Origin: Mycobacterium uberis
GTDB taxonomy: Bacteria > Actinomycetota > Actinomycetes > Mycobacteriales > Mycobacteriaceae
NCBI RefSeq assembly: GCF_003408705.1
Contig: NZ_QAYL01000023.1
Location: forward strand, 1 to 63,287
Length of the DNA: 63,287 nucleotides
Direction: 5' to 3'
Below, piece after piece: positions 52,814-62,740 of the stretch. Numbering within the stretch: the first letter of the stretch is position 1; every line of letters begins with the position of its first letter. Under the pieces are notes generated by a model, which did not search any database, was not told where the DNA came from, and saw nothing but the letters and a program-made list of their open reading frames with translations. The position numbers and the translations under genes were made by a program.

Positions 52814-54037
52814 GTGAACGACTCGATCAGGGAGCCGGTTGGCAGGCTGGGGGGTAGCCCTTCGCCCACTGGTGTCGCGTCATCGGTTCATTCTATCCTG
52901 TCGATCGTGCTGGCGGGCGGCGGTACCGCTGGCCATGTGGAGCCCGCTATGGCCGTCGCCGATGCATTACGCGCGCTGGATCCGCACGTCCGTATCACCG
53001 CGTTGGGCACTTCGCGTGGATTGGAGACCAGACTGGTGCCTGAGCGCGGCTACCACCTCGAGCTGATAACCTCGGTGCCATTGCCGCGTAAGCCCACCGG
53101 AGACTTGGTCCGGCTCCCCCGACGAGTGTGGCGTGCTGTTCGAGAGACCCGCGCGGTGCTTGAGGAGGTCGGAGCCCACGTGGTGGTGGGTTTCGGTGGC
53201 TACGTGGCATTGCCGGCGTACTTGGCTGCCCGCGGTATCCACAGATTGCGGCGCCACATCCCGGTGGTGGTCCACGAAGCTAACGCCCGGGCCGGTATTG
53301 CTAATCGTGTCGGTGCGCGCACAGCTGACCGGGTGTTCGCGGCAGTACCTGGTTCCGGGTTAAGCGATGCTGAGGTGGTCGGAGTGCCGGTCCGCGCGGC
53401 CATTACCACGATGGACCGCGCGGCATTGCGGGCGGACGCCCGCAAGCACTTCGGTTTCGCTGAGGATGCGCGGGTGCTGCTGGTGTTTGGCGGTTCTCAA
53501 GGGGCAGTCTCGCTAAATAGGGCGGTCGCCGGTGCTGCTGCGGACCTGGCCGCTGCAGGAGTGGCTGTGCTGCACGCCCACGGGCCCAAGAACACCCTTG
53601 AGCTGCGCACACCCGAGCCCGGCGAGCCTCCGTACGTTGCGGTGCCTTACCTGGACCGAATGGACCTGGCGTACGCCGCCGCCGACCTGGTGATTTGTCG
53701 GTCTGGGGCAATGACGGTCGCCGAAGTGTCGGCCGTCGGTTTGCCAGCCATCTATGTACCGTTGCCTATCGGCAATGGTGAGCAACGGCTCAATGCATTG
53801 CCGGTGGTTAACGCTGGTGGCGGCATGATGGTCGCCGACGCCGACGTGACGCCCGGTCTGGTAGCGCGGCACGTCGCCCGATTGCTCAACGATCCGGCGC
53901 GGCTGGCTATGATGATGGCGGCTGCCGTGCGAGTGGGACATCGTAATGCGGCACATCACGTCGCCACGGCAGCACTGGACCTGGCGTATGCAGCACGTGA
54001 CATGGTCTCCGGTCAGTCGGCCGGAGGAAAACTGTGA
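52814..54037 (+). CDS. murG: UDP-GlcNAc:lipid I GlcNAc transferase MurG
   Basis: It adds GlcNAc to lipid I, forming lipid II at the inner leaflet. The 407-residue GT-B protein has the N-terminal glycine loop [14 protein letters not shown] (about 35), [29 protein letters not shown], the second glycine loop [14 protein letters not shown] (about 217) and the donor site [25 protein letters not shown]. The GTG start lies 19 bases after ftsW and its stop overlaps the murC GTG. A 37-residue leader precedes the fold, as in other mycobacteria. Intact. Confidence 0.95.
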   Translation: MNDSIREPVGRLGGSPSPTGVASSVHSILSIVLAGGGTAGHVEPAMAVADALRALDPHVRITALGTSRGLETRLVPERGYHLELITSVPLPRKPTGDLVRLPRRVWRAVRETRAVLEEVGAHVVVGFGGYVALPAYLAARGIHRLRRHIPVVVHEANARAGIANRVGARTADRVFAAVPGSGLSDAEVVGVPVRAAITTMDRAALRADARKHFGFAEDARVLLVFGGSQGAVSLNRAVAGAAADLAAAGVAVLHAHGPKNTLELRTPEPGEPPYVAVPYLDRMDLAYAAADLVICRSGAMTVAEVSAVGLPAIYVPLPIGNGEQRLNALPVVNAGGGMMVADADVTPGLVARHVARLLNDPARLAMMMAAAVRVGHRNAAHHVATAALDLAYAARDMVSGQSAGGKL

Positions 54038-55518
54038 ACGCCGAGCAGCTACCACTCGAGCTGCGGCGGGTGCACATGGTGGGCATTGGGGGAGCCGGGA
54101 TGTCGGGCATCGCCCGCATCTTGCTGGACCGCGGCGGGCTGGTGTCTGGTTCAGACGCCAAGGAGTCACGCGGTGTGCGCACGCTGCGGGCGCGCGGCGC
54201 GCTGATCCGCATAGGACACGACGCGTCGTCGCTGGACCTGCTGCCCGGCGGCGCTACCGTGGTTATCACTACCCACGCCGCTATCTCCAAAACCAACCCT
54301 GAGCTGGTCGAAGCCCGGCGGCGTGGCATTCCGGTGGTATTACGACCGGCTGTGTTGGCCAGGCTAATGAACGGATGTACCACGCTGATGGTTACCGGCA
54401 CACACGGCAAAACCACGACTACATCGATGCTCATTGTAGCTCTGCAGCACTGTGGACGTGACCCATCCTTCGTGGTCGGCGGTGAGTTTGGCGAGGCAGG
54501 CACCAACGCCCACCACGGCAGTGGAAACTGCTTCATAGCCGAGGCTGATGAAAGCGATGGCTCCCTGCTGGAGTATACGCCCAATGTCGCGGTGGTCACC
54601 AACATTGAGTCCGATCACCTGGATTTCTACGGCAGTGTCGATGCTTATGTCGGGGTGTTCGATTCGTTCGTGGAACAGATTGCTCCCGGGGGAGCGCTCG
54701 TAGTGTGCGTTGATGACCCAGGCGCAGCGGCGCTAGCTCAGCGCACAGCTGAGTTAGGAATTCGTGTGCTGCGCTACGGCTCGGTGCCCGATCCCGCGGG
54801 TTTGGCCGGGACGCTATTGTCGTGGGAGCAACAGGGTACCGGAGTGGTTGCGCATATCCAGTTGGCTGGTGAACCAAACCCGCGGGTGATGCGACTATCG
54901 GTACCCGGGCGGCACATGGCGCTCAATGCGTTAGGTGCGTTGCTGGCGGCGATTGAAATAGATGCGTCGACCGATGAGCTGCTCGATGGGCTGGCTGGTT
55001 TCGAGGGTGTGCGTCGCCGCTTAGAACTGGTCGGGACCTCGGGAATTGGTCAGGCTCCGAACTCGTTGGTGCGGGTGTTCGACGACTATGCCCACCATCC
55101 GATGGAGATCAGTGCGACGCTGGCGACGGTCCGCATGGTGCTTGAGCAGAGCGGCGGCGGTCGCTGCATTGTGGTGTTTCAGCCCCACTTGTATTCGCGG
55201 ACCAGGGCTTTTGCCAGAGAATTTGGTCGTGCGCTCGATGCCGCCGATACGGTGTTCATCCTGGACGTCTACGGTGCCCGCGAACAACCGCTCGCTGGCG
55301 TCAGCGGCGCTAGTGTTGCGGAGCATGTCAGCGTTCCGGTGCGGTATCTACCAGACTTCTCAACGGTCGCTGCGGAGGTCGCCGAGGCGACCGGCCCCGG
55401 CGACGTCATCGTCACGATGGGCGCCGGCGATGTGACCATGTTAGGGCCGGAGATCGTTGCCGCGCTGCGGATCCGGGCCAACCACAGCGCGCCGCCGAGC
55501 CGACTGAGGACAGTATAG
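54034..55518 (+). CDS. murC: UDP-MurNAc:L-alanine ligase MurC
   Basis: It starts the stem peptide by adding L-Ala to UDP-MurNAc. The 494-residue Mur ligase has [17 protein letters not shown] (about 12), [14 protein letters not shown] (about 122), [12 protein letters not shown] and [11 protein letters not shown]. Domain three has [10 protein letters not shown] and [17 protein letters not shown] overlap with murG, and its last stop base coincides with the first base of the ftsQ GTG. In M. leprae MurC is reported to accept glycine as well, fitting the Gly-containing peptidoglycan of that species; this is literature memory. Intact. Confidence 0.95.
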   Translation: MNAEQLPLELRRVHMVGIGGAGMSGIARILLDRGGLVSGSDAKESRGVRTLRARGALIRIGHDASSLDLLPGGATVVITTHAAISKTNPELVEARRRGIPVVLRPAVLARLMNGCTTLMVTGTHGKTTTTSMLIVALQHCGRDPSFVVGGEFGEAGTNAHHGSGNCFIAEADESDGSLLEYTPNVAVVTNIESDHLDFYGSVDAYVGVFDSFVEQIAPGGALVVCVDDPGAAALAQRTAELGIRVLRYGSVPDPAGLAGTLLSWEQQGTGVVAHIQLAGEPNPRVMRLSVPGRHMALNALGALLAAIEIDASTDELLDGLAGFEGVRRRLELVGTSGIGQAPNSLVRVFDDYAHHPMEISATLATVRMVLEQSGGGRCIVVFQPHLYSRTRAFAREFGRALDAADTVFILDVYGAREQPLAGVSGASVAEHVSVPVRYLPDFSTVAAEVAEATGPGDVIVTMGAGDVTMLGPEIVAALRIRANHSAPPSRLRTV

Positions 55519-56558
55519 TGACAGCATCGAACAAGGGCGCGCTGACCAACCACCTGGCGACGATACGGGCCGAAGTGGGGGGGGGCTCGGTTTGCGAAAG
55601 AGAGCCGGGCGATCTGGGCGTGTTGGCCGGGGACTCCGGAACCTCCGCTAAAGCTGTGACCACTGAACTGCTCACGGCCTCAACACGAAACAAGTCAGTG
55701 CAGGACAACCAAATGCTGGGCGACCACGACGAACTCGAGGGGCCGCGCCGACGGGCCCGTCGTGAGCGGGCTGAACGCCGTGCTGCGCAGGCGCGCGCCA
55801 CCGCGATCGAAGAAGCTCGCCGCGAGGCCAAACGCCGCATCCGTGGGCAGATTAGCAACGAATCCAACTCTCCTAAACCGGTTGCGCGTGGCGTTGTTCG
55901 GGGCCTGAAGATGCTGTTCGCGACGGTGATCTTGAGTATTGCCGCGGTCGGGCTCGGGTTGATCCTCTACTTGACGCCGACGATGTCAGCGCGAAGTATT
56001 GTAGTCACAGGGATTGAGAAGGTGACCCGCGAGGAGATCCTTGATGCGGCCCGAGTGCAGCCTGGAACGCCGCTCCTGCAGATCAATATAAACCAGGTCG
56101 CGGACAGGATAGCAGCGATCCGGCGAGTGGCCAGTGTGCGGGTACAGCGTCACTACCCGTCAGTGCTGCGGATAGCCGTCGTTGAACGGGTTCCAGTAGT
56201 GGTGAAAGACTTTCCCGATGGTTCGCATCTCTTTGATCGCGATGGCGTCGACTTCGCGATAACTTCGGTGCCACCGGCGTTGCCCTATATTGATGTCGGT
56301 AATCCCGGACCGATCGACCCGGCCACCAAGGCCGCGCTGGTGGTATTGCTCGCGTTGCGTCCTGAGTTCGCAGGCCAGGTAGCCCGCATCGCAGCCCCGT
56401 CAGTGTCGTCGATCACGTTTACTATGACTGACGGGCGGGCAGTGATCTGGGGAAGCACCGAGCGCGTCGAAGAGAAGGCCGAGAAGCTGGCCGCGCTCTT
56501 GACGCAGCCTGGACGGACATACGACGTGTCTAGCCCCGATTTGCCAACCGTGAGGTAG
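55518..56558 (+). CDS. ftsQ: Divisome protein FtsQ
   Basis: A bitopic divisome scaffold that binds FtsL/FtsB. The 346-residue protein has a long charged cytoplasmic N-terminus (about 1-125, GPRRRARRERAERRAAQARA), a membrane helix (about 132-155), the outer POTRA domain starting MSARSIVVTGIEKVTREEIL, and the FtsQ beta domain to the end. A run of nine G at 55577-55585 lies 60 bases into the gene. A slip there would kill the frame. An internal ATG at 55713 (MLGDHDELEGPRRRA) could still give the conserved part. Intact as sequenced. Confidence 0.92.
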   Translation: MTASNKGALTNHLATIRAEVGGGSVCEREPGDLGVLAGDSGTSAKAVTTELLTASTRNKSVQDNQMLGDHDELEGPRRRARRERAERRAAQARATAIEEARREAKRRIRGQISNESNSPKPVARGVVRGLKMLFATVILSIAAVGLGLILYLTPTMSARSIVVTGIEKVTREEILDAARVQPGTPLLQININQVADRIAAIRRVASVRVQRHYPSVLRIAVVERVPVVVKDFPDGSHLFDRDGVDFAITSVPPALPYIDVGNPGPIDPATKAALVVLLALRPEFAGQVARIAAPSVSSITFTMTDGRAVIWGSTERVEEKAEKLAALLTQPGRTYDVSSPDLPTVR

Positions 56559-56775
56559 TGGTGGGTGTGCACCCGCAAAACGCGAAGTTAATATTCACGA
56601 TTTACTGCAGAAAAAAAACCGCGGAGCGTCGGCGCGCCTGCTCGGTTAGTACCCGTCGTAGCCATACCGTGCTGGTTAAACATAACTACTTAACATAACT
56701 CTAATCCTATGGTTGAGGTTAAGGGTTTGCAAGCAGACACACCGTCGGCTAGTCCCACCACGGAGGAGACGAATT
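56559..56775 (+). promoter_or_regulatory. ftsQ-ftsZ intergenic promoter region
   Basis: 217 bases with no gene, clearly AT-richer than the flanks. The nonamer AACATAACT occurs at 56679-56687 and 56692-56700, a 13-bp step, within TTAAACATAACTACTTAACA. TAATAT at 56591 and TAATCC near 56703 are weak -10 candidates. An A8 run lies at 56611-56618. GGAGGAG at 56763-56769 is the ftsZ ribosome site. Multiple ftsZ promoters are known in this gap in other mycobacteria. Confidence 0.5.
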
Positions 56776-57915
56776 ATGACCCCCCCGCATAATTACCTTG
56801 CCGTCATCAAGGTTGTGGGTATCGGTGGCGGCGGCGTTAACGCCGTTAACCGGATGATCGAGCAGGGCCTCAAGGGCGTGGAATTCATCGCGATCAATAC
56901 TGATGCGCAAGCGTTGTTGATGAGCGACGCAGACGTCAAGCTTGATGTCGGGCGGGACTCCACTCGGGGACTAGGCGCCGGTGCAAACCCTGAGGTCGGG
57001 CGCAAGGCCGCCGAAGATGCCAAGGACGAAATCGAAGAACTGCTGCAGGGGGCGGACATGGTGTTTGTTACTGCGGGTGAAGGTGGGGGCACCGGTACCG
57101 GCGGGGCACCCGTTGTCGCGAGTATCGCCCGCAAGTTGGGTGCACTGACTGTCGGTGTGGTCACCCGACCGTTCTCGTTCGAGGGCAAGCGGCGCAGCAA
57201 TCAGGCAGAGAACGGCATCGTGGCGTTGCGGGAGAGTTGCGACACCCTCATCGTAATTCCTAACGACCGATTGTTGCAGATGGGCGATGCCGCGTTATCC
57301 TTGATGGATGCGTTTCGCAGCGCCGACGAAGTGCTGCTGAACGGTGTGCAGGGCATCACCGACCTGATCACCACGCCGGGGCTGATAAACGTCGATTTCG
57401 CCGATGTTAAGGGCATCATGTCGGGTGCGGGCACTGCGTTGATGGGCATCGGTTCGGCGCGTGGCGATGGTCGGTCGCTCAAGGCCGCCGAAATTGCCAT
57501 CAACTCTCCACTACTGGAAGCGTCGATGGAGGGTGCACAGGGGGTGTTGATGTCGATCGCTGGTGGTAGCGACTTGGGCTTGTTCGAGATCAACGAGGCG
57601 GCTTCGCTGGTGCAGGACGCCGCGCATCCAGACGCCAACATCATTTTCGGCACCGTCATCGACGATTCGTTGGGTGACGAGGTGCGGGTCACCGTGATTG
57701 CGGCGGGCTTTGAAGCCAGCGGACCGGGCCGCACGCCTGTGATGGGCAGTACTGGTGGTGCGCACAGGATCGAGTCGGCGAAGGCCGGTGCGCTCACTTC
57801 GACGTTGTTTGAGCCTGTCGACGCTGTCAGTGTGCCGCTGCACGCCAACGGTGCGACCCTGAGTATCGGCGGTGATGACGACGACGTAGATGTGCCGCCG
57901 TTCATGCGTCGTTGA
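56776..57915 (+). CDS. ftsZ: Tubulin-like division GTPase FtsZ
   Basis: It polymerises into the Z-ring at midcell. The 379-residue protein begins [18 protein letters not shown] and has the tubulin signature [12 protein letters not shown] (about 101-112), [11 protein letters not shown], and the T7 synergy-loop [15 protein letters not shown] with catalytic aspartates. The C-terminal peptide [10 protein letters not shown] is the actinobacterial docking tail for SepF and FtsW. The ATG at 56776 has GGAGGAG six bases upstream. FtsA is absent from the cluster and SepF lies three genes on. Intact. Confidence 0.97.
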   Translation: MTPPHNYLAVIKVVGIGGGGVNAVNRMIEQGLKGVEFIAINTDAQALLMSDADVKLDVGRDSTRGLGAGANPEVGRKAAEDAKDEIEELLQGADMVFVTAGEGGGTGTGGAPVVASIARKLGALTVGVVTRPFSFEGKRRSNQAENGIVALRESCDTLIVIPNDRLLQMGDAALSLMDAFRSADEVLLNGVQGITDLITTPGLINVDFADVKGIMSGAGTALMGIGSARGDGRSLKAAEIAINSPLLEASMEGAQGVLMSIAGGSDLGLFEINEAASLVQDAAHPDANIIFGTVIDDSLGDEVRVTVIAAGFEASGPGRTPVMGSTGGAHRIESAKAGALTSTLFEPVDAVSVPLHANGATLSIGGDDDDVDVPPFMRR

Positions 57916-57964
57916 AGTCCCGTTGGGGTCTTTAGAAGTGCAGGGATTCGTCGATACTGTGCCG

Positions 57965-58690
57965 GTGAGCGTTCGCATCTGTCTCCGTCGGATGACCACG
58001 ATGTGGGTGAGTAGTGTCTCGGCGCCGCTGTTCGATTCCTTCAACCTTGGCGACTGTGTTGGTGACGATCCGGCGGCGAAGATCGCTAAACGTGCTCGGT
58101 TGGCCGCTGCTATTGGACTGGGTGCCGGCCGGGTGGTGTGGATTAACCAGGTCTATGGTGATCGAGTCGAGGTGGTTGACGAGCCGCAGAGTGTCGCTGT
58201 CGGCGGCAAGGTGGGCATAGACGCCTTAGTGACCAGGGCATCCTGGCTGGCGTTGGTGGCGGTCGCAGTTGACTGTGTGCCAGTGTTTCTGCCCGATGCG
58301 TGCGGCGGGGTCGCCGCAGTAGTCGACGCTGGGCAGGGTAGGTGCCCCGCGAAGCGTGATAGCTCGCGTGGTGGACATGCGTGCTGAGCCTGCGCGCGTT
58401 GGGGATATTTCGGCACTGCTTGGCTCGGTGATCAGCGGCGCCAACTGTGAGGTAATCGCCACGATGGGCAGACCAGATCCCGGCGGCGCTGCCGAGCAGC
58501 CGCCCAACTACTTCTGGTTGGAACTTCCGGCCTTGACCTACGGACTGAAATCGCTCGCTGGCGCTGCGATTTGGGTGTCATGTTGATCGAAGTTGATCTA
58601 TACACCACTACAATGGTTGACTCGACGTTGTTCAGCCATCGTCGGGCCGCGCCAACAGGGCGACCGGCGTCGCTGGCCTGGATGAAGTGA
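57965..58690 (+). pseudogene. pgeF: Broken pgeF/yfiH gene (Rv2149c-like)
   Basis: The intact family (PgeF, YfiH) is a multicopper-oxidase-like fold acting as a peptidoglycan-editing purine nucleoside hydrolase. Frame one (57965-58345) has SAPLFDSFNLGDCVGDDPAAKIA and VVWINQVYGDRVEVVDEP, then AVAVDCVPVFLPDACGG, where a DAxCAP-like site would be expected. After frameshifts near 58345 and 58580, pieces VGDISALLGSVISGANCEV (58395-58455) and DSTLFSHRRAAPTGRPASLAW (about 58620-58685) complete the protein. No single frame codes it. It fills the space between ftsZ and the YggS-type gene. Confidence 0.85.
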
Positions 58691-58694
58691 CGGT

Positions 58695-59468
58695 ATGGCG
58701 GAGGACCCTGGCCCGCAACGTGACCGCGAGTCTGAATTAACACATGCACTGGCGGCGGTGCGTTCCCGGCTTGCGGCCGCCGCGCAAGCTACGGGGCGCA
58801 ATGTCGGCGAAATTGGCCTTCTACCTATTACCAAATTCTTTCCAGCAACTGATGTTGCGATTTTGTCTCGATTGGGTTGTCGGTCCGTTGGCGAATCGCG
58901 GGAACAGGAAGCTTCAATGAAAGTCGCTGAATTCGCTGAGCTGTTAGGGATTTCTCAGGAGGCGAAAATGCGCGTGCATTGGCACATGGTGGGTCAAATT
59001 CAACGCAACAAAGCGCGGTCATTGGCGCAGTGGGCGCATACTGCTCATTCGGTCGACAGCTCACAATTGGTCACCGCGCTCGACCGAGCGGTAGCTGGGG
59101 CCCTGGCTGACGGCCGCCGTGAGCAGCCGTTGCGAATTTACGTCCAGGTAAGTCTCGACGGCGACGTATCGCGAGGCGGAGTCAACGTTACTGTGCCCGG
59201 CGCAGTTGAACAGGTCTGCGCGCAGGTCGAGGAATCGAAAAGCTTGGAGTTGATTGGGTTGATGGGCATCCCGCCGTTGGGATGGGATCCCGACCAGGCT
59301 TTTGACCGGTTGCAATCGGAACATCGCAGGGTGCTGCAGTTGCACCCGGATGCGACCGGACTGTCCGCTGGTATGTCTAACGATCTCGAGGTTGCAGTCA
59401 AACATGGTTCGACGTGTGTGCGTGTCGGTACCGCGCTATTGGGTCCGCGCCGACTACGGTCACCGTAA
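58695..59468 (+). CDS. YggS/PLPBP-family PLP homeostasis protein (Rv2148c-like)
   Basis: A 257-residue fold-type III PLP protein that buffers pyridoxal phosphate; it is not a racemase itself. The PLP lysine is K47 in LLPITKFFPA. RSVGESREQEASMK, HWHMVGQIQRNK, and later GLMGIPPLGWDPDQAF and GLSAGMSNDLEVAVKHGSTCVRVGTALLG (phosphate-binding end) are typical. The ATG lies four bases after the end of the pgeF wreck, so the original pair was probably coupled. It is often found beside sepF and yggT, as here. Intact. Confidence 0.93.
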   Translation: MAEDPGPQRDRESELTHALAAVRSRLAAAAQATGRNVGEIGLLPITKFFPATDVAILSRLGCRSVGESREQEASMKVAEFAELLGISQEAKMRVHWHMVGQIQRNKARSLAQWAHTAHSVDSSQLVTALDRAVAGALADGRREQPLRIYVQVSLDGDVSRGGVNVTVPGAVEQVCAQVEESKSLELIGLMGIPPLGWDPDQAFDRLQSEHRRVLQLHPDATGLSAGMSNDLEVAVKHGSTCVRVGTALLGPRRLRSP

Positions 59469-59534
59469 GTAGTCACTGTAGTCACATCTTCATCACAGGG
59501 ACCACAGCTTTCAGGCCTAGAAGGGGATCACGCA

Positions 59535-60179
59535 ATGAGCACGCTGCATAAGGTCAAGGCCTATTTCGGAATGGCTCCGATGGAGGATTACGACGACGAG
59601 TACTACGACGATCGCACTTCTGCCCCCGGCTACGGGCGTTCCCGGTTTGAGGAAGGGTATGGTCGCTACGAAGGACGTACCTATGGCGATCCGCGCGATG
59701 ACCTGAGTGGCGTGCCGGCCGACTATCCGCCACTCGGGTACCGGGGCGGATATGGGGATGAACCCCGCTTCCGCCCACGCGAGTTCGACCGTCCTGACCT
59801 GAGCAGGCTACGCTTGGGATCGTGGTTGCGAAACTCCACCCGTGGAGCGTTGGCGATGGACCCACGCCGGATGGCTATGCTGTTTGACGAAGGTAGCCCA
59901 CTTTCGAAAATCACCACGCTGCGGCCTAAGGACTACAGCGAGGCACGCACCATCGGCGAGCGGTTCCGAGGCGGCACTCCGGTCATCATGGATTTAGTGT
60001 CGATGGACAATGCCGACGCCAAACGCCTGGTCGATTTTGCTGCGGGCTTGGCCTTTGCATTACGCGGATCGTTCGATAAGGTCGCCACTAAGGTGTTCCT
60101 GCTGTCGCCCGCCGATGTCGACGTATCTCCTGAGGAGCGTCGCCGGATCGCCGAAACCGGCTTCTACGCCTACCAATAG
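59535..60179 (+). CDS. sepF: Cell division protein SepF
   Basis: SepF anchors FtsZ at the membrane in bacteria without FtsA. The 214-residue protein starts with the amphipathic membrane-targeting helix [14 protein letters not shown], then an acidic, Tyr/Gly/Arg-rich linker (YDDEYYDDR...[13 protein letters not shown]). The C-terminal domain (about 120-214) includes [45 protein letters not shown] and the dimer/FtsZ-binding end [16 protein letters not shown]. It binds the FtsZ C-terminal tail. The ATG at 59535 has GAAGGGGAT upstream. Intact. Confidence 0.95.
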   Translation: MSTLHKVKAYFGMAPMEDYDDEYYDDRTSAPGYGRSRFEEGYGRYEGRTYGDPRDDLSGVPADYPPLGYRGGYGDEPRFRPREFDRPDLSRLRLGSWLRNSTRGALAMDPRRMAMLFDEGSPLSKITTLRPKDYSEARTIGERFRGGTPVIMDLVSMDNADAKRLVDFAAGLAFALRGSFDKVATKVFLLSPADVDVSPEERRRIAETGFYAYQ

Positions 60180-60256
60180 ATCGGTCCGGTAGTCTGGCTG
60201 TAGCCGTTACACGTAAATGGAGATTGGTATCCTTATCGGTAAGGTCGGGGCTTTAG

Positions 60257-60547
60257 TTGACGTTGTCTTATCACATCCTTGGATTGGCGCTGTTTCTCTT
60301 CTGGCTACTGCTGATCGCACGGGTCGTCGTCGAGTTCATCCGCTCGTTTAGCAGAGAGTGGCGTCCCAGTGGTGTCACTGTGGTCATCTTGGAGATCATA
60401 ATGTCGATCACTGATCCGCCGGTGAAGCTGTTACGGCGGTTAATTCCGCAACTTACCATCGGTGCGGTCCGCTTCGATCTGTCCATCATGCTGTTGCTGC
60501 TGGCCGCGTTCATCGGCATGCAATTGGCGTTAGGCGCTGCGGCCTGA
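60257..60547 (+). CDS. YggT-family membrane protein (Rv2146c-like)
   Basis: A 96-residue protein with two helices (about 4-26 and 74-94) and a middle amphipathic stretch, RPSGVTVVILEIIMSITDPPVKLLRRLIPQ, the YggT signature. YggT proteins are conserved in dcw clusters next to sepF, but their exact job is unknown. The start is a TTG (LTLSYHILG); it gives the same length as in other mycobacteria. A terminator-like hairpin follows 13 bases after the stop. Intact. Confidence 0.9.
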   Translation: MTLSYHILGLALFLFWLLLIARVVVEFIRSFSREWRPSGVTVVILEIIMSITDPPVKLLRRLIPQLTIGAVRFDLSIMLLLLAAFIGMQLALGAAA

Positions 60548-60560
60548 CTGACGCCATGCT

Positions 60561-60589
60561 CCGTCGCTCCGGAAGGGGGGCGACGGTTT
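60561..60589 (+). terminator. Hairpin after the YggT gene
   Basis: CCGTCGCTCC (60561-60570) and GGGGCGACGG (60577-60586) form a 10-bp stem with one T-G wobble around GGAAGG, followed by TTTG. This would end the ftsZ-side transcript before the independent wag31 promoter. Confidence 0.6.
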
Positions 60590-60610
60590 GGCGAAGATTT
60601 GCTCCGTGCG

Positions 60611-60657
60611 ATTTCAAATTTAAGAGCTGGGATTTTATTGGCCTTAAAGTTTGAAAT
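60611..60657. repeat. AT-rich inverted repeat upstream of wag31
   Basis: ATTTCAAATTTAAG (60611-60624) is mirrored by CTTAAAGTTTGAAAT (60643-60657), with one extra base in the right arm and 18 bases between. It sits about 145 bases before the wag31 ATG in a markedly AT-rich stretch. It may be an operator or part of a leader hairpin. Confidence 0.6.
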
Positions 60658-60800
60658 TCGTTCTTAAAATTTATTTAGGTTTATTTAGGCAACGGTAACA
60701 GTCGGGTCTGGTGTGACAGGATGGACGGTAGTTGCGCGATGGCTACCACGCTGTTCTACACTCTCCAGATCGTTTGACAAGGGACTTGAGGGGACGAACA

Positions 60801-61598
60801 ATGCCGCTTACACCAGCCGACGTCCATAACGTGGCGTTCAGTAAGCCGCCCATCGGCAAGCGTGGCTATAACGAAGATGAGGTCGACGCCTTCCTTGACT
60901 TGGTTGAGAACGAGCTAACTCGGCTCATTGAAGAGAATTCCGACCTACGGCAGCGGATCGAGGAGCTGGATCACGAACTGGCCGCGGTTGGCGGTGTTAG
61001 TGCCGTCCCTGTTACCGTCGCGCAGCCTACTCAGGCGCTCCCCACTTTCGAACCCGAAGCGGAGCTTGTGAAGTCGACATCGGTGGCAGTTGCTGCCGGA
61101 ACGGCCGAAGAATTGGCGATGAAGGCCACTCGGGTGCTCTCCTTAGCACAGGATACGGCTGACCGGGTTACTACCACGGCTAAGGTCGAGTCGGACAAGA
61201 TGTTGGCTGATGCCCGGGCCAATGCCGACCAAATTCTCAGCGAGGCTCGCCTGACGGCGGAAGCTACCATTGCCGAGGCCCGGCAACGTGCCGATGGGAT
61301 GCTGGCTGACGCCCAAGCCCGCTCCGAGGCTCAGTTGTCTCAAGCCCAGGAGAAGGCCGATGCCCTGCAGGCCGACGCTGAGCGTAAGCATTCTGAGATT
61401 ATGGGAACCATCAACCAGCAGCGCACGGTGTTGGAAGGCCGACTAGAGCAGCTCCGCACTTTCGAACGCGAATATCGGACCCGGCTGAAAACCTATTTGG
61501 AGTCTCAGCTCGAGGAACTTGGCCAACGTGGGTCAGCTGCCCCGGTTGATTCTAACGCGGATGCTGGTGGGTTCGATCAGTTCAATCGGGGTAATTAA
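60801..61598 (+). CDS. wag31: DivIVA-family polar growth protein Wag31
   Basis: It marks cell poles, recruits the elongation machinery and is essential in mycobacteria; also known as antigen 84. The 265-residue protein has the DivIVA lipid-binding N-domain [31 protein letters not shown] (3-33) and its short coiled coil, a Pro/Thr linker (about 65-90), and a long coiled coil to about 250. The ATG at 60801 follows GAGGGGAC. The upstream in-frame codons are not family sequence. Intact; slightly longer than I recall for M. tuberculosis. Confidence 0.95.
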   Translation: MPLTPADVHNVAFSKPPIGKRGYNEDEVDAFLDLVENELTRLIEENSDLRQRIEELDHELAAVGGVSAVPVTVAQPTQALPTFEPEAELVKSTSVAVAAGTAEELAMKATRVLSLAQDTADRVTTTAKVESDKMLADARANADQILSEARLTAEATIAEARQRADGMLADAQARSEAQLSQAQEKADALQADAERKHSEIMGTINQQRTVLEGRLEQLRTFEREYRTRLKTYLESQLEELGQRGSAAPVDSNADAGGFDQFNRGN

Positions 61599-61673
61599 CT
61601 AGCCAAGGAGCGTGTCAGACTCCACGGTCGGCATACTAGGTGGTAATCTTACTTGTTGGCTGGAGGGTCACCG

Positions 61674-62015
61674 ATGCTGATAATCGCACTGGTGTTGGCC
61701 CTCATTGGGCTCGTTGCGCTGGTGTTTGCGGTCGTCACCAGCAATGAGCTGGTGGCGTGGGTGTGTATTGGTATAAGTGTTCTGGGCGTGGTGTTGTTAA
61801 TCGTTGACGCAGTACGGGAGCACCAGCGCATCAATGCGGCCAACGACCAGGATCAGCAAGACATGGACTGGGAAGACAAGGATGCTGAAGTGCCAGATGA
61901 GGGTGGCAAGGACGGCGACATCGGCAGCGATGAGTTGTTGGAGCAGGCTAACACCGACATGGGTGAGGAATCAGTGGTGATCGCTGACAAACATGGTGAC
62001 GACCGCGCTACGTAG
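61674..62015 (+). CDS. Small two-helix membrane protein with acidic tail (Rv2144c-like)
   Basis: A 113-residue protein of unknown function. Two adjacent helices (about 1-20 and 26-46, LIIALVLALIGLVALVFAVV and VAWVCIGISVLGVVLLIV) are followed by a long acidic, disordered tail (NDQDQQDMDWEDKDAEVPDEGG). The ATG has GGAGGG eight bases upstream; a TTG at 61653 is less likely. It follows wag31 by 75 bases, as in other mycobacteria. Intact. Confidence 0.85.
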   Translation: MLIIALVLALIGLVALVFAVVTSNELVAWVCIGISVLGVVLLIVDAVREHQRINAANDQDQQDMDWEDKDAEVPDEGGKDGDIGSDELLEQANTDMGEESVVIADKHGDDRAT

Positions 62016-62040
62016 AGACTAGTGAATGACAACAGCTCTC

Positions 62041-62740
62041 TTACGCCGCAGTGCCCGGGCTGCCTGTTTTCTTCAGTGGTCCTATGATGCGTCTCCGGTG
62101 TTGGGTAACGTCAGAGTAGAACTGGCCGACCGCATTTGACGCGGTCGGCACTGTTCTGCACATCACATCATCGGCTTCGCGTGCGAGCTCACGGCAAGCT
62201 GACTGTGACCCGACAGGTACCACGATAATTATTGTTTGGTTTGGAGGTTGTGTTAGGCCTGCCCAGCCTGTAGGCCACGGACGGCCGCCAGGCATGCTGG
62301 CGCCGGTGGCGATGCCGTCGTCGACGAGGATCATGATCCTGTCGTGCAGGTCGGAGTACCGGGCGCCAGGAGCGATAAAGCCTGTTCGTGTCGCATGAGT
62401 TCCACTGTCTCCCTATCGATCACCGCTCTCACCTATTGGTTGGTGATGTGCAAGCTAGAAACCATGTTGTCGTTCATCATAATCATCACAGCACCTTTAG
62501 CCAGCGCACCCATCGCTAGCTCATTCTACTGCTGTACACCAAGCTTACGAACCAGGAAAACGTCGAGCGCGGCAGTGCAGTGCCGTGGCGATTTCCCAGC
62601 CCATTGGAACACTATCGCGAGTCAACCCCAGGACGGGTAAGCCCTGCTTGTCGACGTAATGCATTATCTATTCGGTGAGCATACGGCCAGCTTCGCACCG
62701 GTCGCCGAAGGTGATGTCGGTGTCTGCCGAAGAAAGCTAC
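62041..62740 (-). pseudogene. Degraded phosphoribosyltransferase gene (Rv2143-like)
   Basis: Minus-strand pieces in changing frames match a small phosphoribosyltransferase. About 62650-62580 reads AGLPVLGLTRDSVPMGWEIATAL. About 62560-62500 reads VFLVRKLGVQ, then ELAMGALAKGAVMI after a stop. 62334-62041 begins with the PRPP loop VDDGIATGASM and goes on IIIVVPVGSQSACRELAREADDVMC and GQFYSDVTQH. Several frameshifts and in-frame stops kill it. The PRPP-binding motif itself is preserved. The gene's place after wag31 and the small membrane gene fits M. tuberculosis. Confidence 0.82.
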
